Part shown: one piece after another, positions 6,430 to 8,871 of the stretch
Layout: each line of letters opens with the position of its first letter
Numbering within the stretch: position 1 is the first letter of the stretch
NCBI GenBank assembly: GCA_025357175.1
Contig: JANXPS010000294.1
Span: forward strand, 1-8,871
Source of the DNA: Deltaproteobacteria bacterium
GTDB taxonomy: Bacteria; Desulfobacterota; Deferrimicrobia; Deferrimicrobiales; Deferrimicrobiaceae
Direction: 5' to 3'
DNA: 8,871 nt
Program-made: the position numbers and the translations under genes
The notes under the pieces: generated by a model
Database searches by the model: none
Told to the model about the DNA's origin: nothing
The model's input: only the letters and a program-made list of their open reading frames with translations

Positions 6430-7716
6430 ATGTTGAAGAAAATCCGGATCGAGGAACTGACGATCGGGATGGTCGTCGAGAAGATGGACCGCTCGTGGCT
6501 TGAGCATCCGTTCTTGACCGGACGCAAGAAGATCACTTCGCAGGACCACATCGAGCGGCTGCGCGAGTACAACATCATCGATCTATACATCAACACCGAT
6601 ATGGGCCTCGATATCGTCAACGACCCCGACGACCCTCCGTCCGCAGGGAAAACGCCTGCTCCCCGCATCGAGTTCGTTCCCGAACCGCCCCCTGTTTCCA
6701 CCGGGCCGTTCGCCGGTCTTCCCCGGAACCTGTCCGCCCCGCTCGAGGAGCCGGTTCCGTTCGAGCGGGAGATCGAGGCTGCGAAAGTCGTCCACAAGGA
6801 GGCGCATGCCGTCGTCTCCGACGTCCTTCACGACGTCCGGCTCGGCAGGAACATCGAAGGCGGCCGTACCGAAGCCGTCGTCGGCAACATGGTGGACAGC
6901 ATATTCCGCAACATGGACGCGCTCTCCAGCCTTGGCCGCATCAAGGGTTATGACGAGTACACCTTCGTCCACTCCGTCAACGTCTGCGTCCTTTCCCTTA
7001 CGCTGGGTCGTCATCTCGGCCTCGACCGGGAGGAGATGCTCGGCCTCGGCGTGGGCGGACTTCTCCACGACGCCGGGAAGATGAAGGTTCCCCCGGAGAT
7101 CCTCAACAAGCCGGGGAAACTGACCGACGCGGAATTCGCCGAAATGAAGATGCACGCGGCCTACAGCGTCGAGGTGCTCGACCAGGCCGGCGGCATCACC
7201 GAGGAAGCCAGGATGGTGGCGCTGCAGCATCACGAACGCTTCCTGGGCACCGGCTACCCCGGCGGCCTGAAGGGCGAGGAGATCCACCGCTGCGCCCAGA
7301 TCGCCGCGATCGCCGACGTCTACGACGCCATTACGTCCAATCGCGTCTACCACACGGGGATGGCCCCGCACGAGGGTGTCCGGAAGATCTACGAGTGGGG
7401 CAAGCGTGACTTCAATCCCGTCTTCCTTCAGCGCTTCATCCAGTGCCTCGGAATCTATCCGGCCGGCACGACGGTCGAGCTCGACAGCGGGGAGATCGGC
7501 GTCGTCACATCCGTCAACCACGAGAAGGTCCTTCGTCCCCACGTGCTCCTGCTCTACCGGAAGGCGGGGGTCCATCTTCCGGCTCCGCTCGAGGTAGACC
7601 TCGACGAACCGCTGTCGCCCGGCTCGGCGAAGTTCAGGCGCACGGTCGCACGCCCCGTGGACCCCGCGAATTTCGGGATCGACATCGACCTTTACCTTCC
7701 CAAGGCTGCGCCTTGA
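6430..7716 (+). CDS. DUF3391 / HD-GYP protein, probable cyclic-di-GMP phosphodiesterase
   Basis: HD-GYP proteins hydrolyse cyclic-di-GMP. This 428-residue protein has an N-terminal DUF3391-type domain (about 3-70, beginning KKIRIEELTIGMVVEKMDRS), a Pro-rich linker (about 66-110), the HD-GYP domain (about 150-340) and a C-terminal segment (about 345-428) containing GTTVELDSGEIGVVTSVN, often seen in this group. The expected metal ligands are all present: Glu176 and His181 in DEYTFVHSVNV, His213-Asp214 in LLHDAGK, His242 in MHAAYSVEVL, His267-His268-Glu269, the Gly275-Tyr276-Pro277 signature, and Asp296 in AIADVYDAITS. An active phosphodiesterase is therefore expected. No membrane segment or receiver domain is visible, so control would come through the DUF3391 domain or through expression. 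It starts 8 nt after cheB with AGGTGA upstream. Its place in the operon suggests that chemotaxis or motility output is tied to cyclic-di-GMP level. Confidence 0.92.
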   Translation: MLKKIRIEELTIGMVVEKMDRSWLEHPFLTGRKKITSQDHIERLREYNIIDLYINTDMGLDIVNDPDDPPSAGKTPAPRIEFVPEPPPVSTGPFAGLPRNLSAPLEEPVPFEREIEAAKVVHKEAHAVVSDVLHDVRLGRNIEGGRTEAVVGNMVDSIFRNMDALSSLGRIKGYDEYTFVHSVNVCVLSLTLGRHLGLDREEMLGLGVGGLLHDAGKMKVPPEILNKPGKLTDAEFAEMKMHAAYSVEVLDQAGGITEEARMVALQHHERFLGTGYPGGLKGEEIHRCAQIAAIADVYDAITSNRVYHTGMAPHEGVRKIYEWGKRDFNPVFLQRFIQCLGIYPAGTTVELDSGEIGVVTSVNHEKVLRPHVLLLYRKAGVHLPAPLEVDLDEPLSPGSAKFRRTVARPVDPANFGIDIDLYLPKAAP

Positions 7717-7744
7717 ACGGCCGCATCCCTTCTCGTCCGACCCT

Positions 7745-7749
7745 GGAGG
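7745..7749 (+). promoter_or_regulatory. Ribosome binding site of the receptor gene
   Basis: GGAGG lies 7 nt before ATG 7757. The 40-nt gap after the HD-GYP gene (7717-7756) shows no hairpin with a T-run, so read-through from the operon is likely, although a separate promoter cannot be ruled out by eye. Confidence 0.7.
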
Positions 7750-7756
7750 TTCATCC

Positions 7757-8871
7757 ATGCTTGACACTTGTTCCCTGAAGTCGAAACTGCTCGGCGCGTT
7801 CCTGGCGGTTGCGCTGATCACGGTGGGCGTCGGAGCGATCGGATACAGGGGTATCCTCTTCGCATCAAAAGCGCAGGATGCCTTCGCCACGGAGCGGCTT
7901 CCCGCCGTCAACGCCCTCTGGATGATCGCCAAGGGGCAAAGTGACGTGCAGCGCGGGGAAAGGACGATGCTGCTGGCCCAGGCGAGCCCCGACGAGATCG
8001 CATCCCAGAAGAAACGGATCGGGACGTATTTCGAGATGTCCGAAAAGGGATGGGCGGTCTACGGCGCGATTCCCAGGGATGCGGAAGAAGAAAAACAGTT
8101 CAGGGAAATCAAGGCCTCCTGGGAGGAATGGCGGAATCTCGACGGGCAGATGATGGCCGCCCTCGGTTCCGGGAGTCCGGCCGAAAAGGAAGCCGCATAC
8201 CAGCTCTCGCTCGGCAAGGTGCGCGATGCCTTCCGAAAGTGCGAAACGTCGATCATGAAACGGGTCGAAACCGAGATCGAAGGGGCAAAATCCGCCGACG
8301 CGTTGTTCGACGGCCAGGTGACCATGACGAAGTGGCTGACCGGATTCACGGTCGTCGCGGGCGTGCTTTCTGCGCTCGGCCTCGGGCTGTGGCTGTCGGT
8401 ATCGATTTCGGGGTCGCTCAACCGGACGATTTCCAGCCTTGCCGAAAACGCCTCCCGTGTGGATGCCGCGTCGACCCAGCTCGCCGAATCGTCCCAGTCG
8501 ATGGCCGAGGGGTCGTCCGAATCCGCGGCCTCCCTCGAGGAAACGTCGTCCGCGATGGAAGAGATGTCGGCGATGACGAAACAGAACGCCGAGAATGCCG
8601 GGCAGGCCAAACAGCTGGCCGACAAGGCGGGATCCAGCGTGCTGAAGGCCAACAACTCGATGGAGGATATGGTCGGCTCGATGGCGCAGATCTCCTCCAA
8701 GGGCGAGGAGATCGGCAAGATCATCAAGACGATCGACGAGATCGCCTTCCAGACCAACCTGCTGGCACTCAATGCGGCGGTCGAGGCGGCACGGGCGGGC
8801 GAGGCGGGTGCGGGTTTCGCGGTCGTCGCCGACGAGGTGCGCAACCTGGCCCAGCGGGCCGCCGAATCGGC
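7757..8871 (+). CDS. Methyl-accepting chemotaxis protein, N-terminal 371 codons (gene runs off right edge)
   Basis: This is a membrane receptor whose signals drive CheA. It begins MLDTCSLKSKLLGAFLAVAL. Membrane segment 1 covers about residues 11-29. A periplasmic helical region follows (about 30-192), with LPAVNALWMIAKGQSDVQRGER resembling four-helix-bundle (4HB_MCP) sensors. Membrane segment 2 starts at Trp193 and ends near 217. After it there is no clear HAMP domain: about 40 Ser/Ala-rich residues lead directly into the coiled-coil signalling domain. Probable methylation sites are the Glu pairs 261-262 (ASLEETSS) and 268-269 (SAMEEMSA). The highly conserved hairpin tip is present: EIAFQTNLLALNAAVEAARA (328-347), then GEAGAGFAVVADEVRNLA. 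The C-terminal half of the coiled coil and any pentapeptide tail are outside the window. The ligand is unknown. Confidence 0.93.
   Translation, partial: MLDTCSLKSKLLGAFLAVALITVGVGAIGYRGILFASKAQDAFATERLPAVNALWMIAKGQSDVQRGERTMLLAQASPDEIASQKKRIGTYFEMSEKGWAVYGAIPRDAEEEKQFREIKASWEEWRNLDGQMMAALGSGSPAEKEAAYQLSLGKVRDAFRKCETSIMKRVETEIEGAKSADALFDGQVTMTKWLTGFTVVAGVLSALGLGLWLSVSISGSLNRTISSLAENASRVDAASTQLAESSQSMAEGSSESAASLEETSSAMEEMSAMTKQNAENAGQAKQLADKAGSSVLKANNSMEDMVGSMAQISSKGEEIGKIIKTIDEIAFQTNLLALNAAVEAARAGEAGAGFAVVADEVRNLAQRAAES

Noticed and set aside
7717..7756. Possible terminator or separate promoter before the receptor gene
   Set aside because: No stem-loop followed by T-run and no convincing promoter pair is visible in 40 nt; it contains only a ribosome site.
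6583..7932. 449-residue minus-strand open frame across the HD-GYP gene and the receptor start
   Set aside because: Antisense to genes with complete motifs and with no recognisable domain of its own.
8059..8844. 261-residue minus-strand open frame, Ser/Ala-rich
   Set aside because: Antisense to the receptor coiled coil; the Ser/Ala richness mirrors receptor codons.

Overview
This window is one chemotaxis (che) gene cluster from a GC-rich (by eye, low-to-mid 60s percent) Gram-negative bacterium. The gene content, the domain build of CheA (HTIKGVSGF phosphorylation motif, extra domains), the receptor type, and the presence of CheD and CheX-like genes beside HDOD and HD-GYP genes resemble Geobacter/Desulfuromonas-type (former deltaproteobacterial) organisms. 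That placement is an inference from remembered family resemblance, not from a search.

Layout. Positions 1-170 (minus strand) hold the first 56 codons of a CheX-like protein that runs off the left edge. Positions 171-344 are a divergent control region with a sigma-28 (FliA/SigD)-like promoter facing each way. From 345 to the right edge everything reads rightward: cheW (345-842), cheA (870-3128, GTG start), cheR (3130-4041), cheD (4038-4517), an HDOD-domain gene (4514-5374), cheB (5381-6421), a DUF3391/HD-GYP gene (6430-7716) and the first 371 codons of a methyl-accepting chemotaxis receptor (7757 to the edge). Gaps between genes are 27 nt, 1 nt, two ATGA overlaps, 6 nt, 8 nt and 40 nt, and no terminator is visible between them, so this is most simply one operon. 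No RNA gene, mobile element or CRISPR array is visible.

How it fits together. The receptor, CheW and CheA would form the signalling array; CheA autophosphorylates on His198. CheR methylates, CheB demethylates and CheD deamidates receptor glutamines, giving adaptation. The divergent CheX-like protein would dephosphorylate the response regulator. No cheY is in the window, so CheA's main output must be encoded elsewhere. The unusual members are the HDOD protein, embedded by start/stop overlap between cheD and cheB, and an apparently catalytically intact HD-GYP protein, which suggests cyclic-di-GMP turnover is co-expressed with chemotaxis. CheA also carries an N-terminal extension and a GspE/MshE-N-like module between its phosphotransfer and dimerisation domains.

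The window is well explained by known families. I see no wholly unknown system; the most interesting points are the paired sigma-28-like promoters, the CheA architecture and the HDOD/HD-GYP genes inside the operon.
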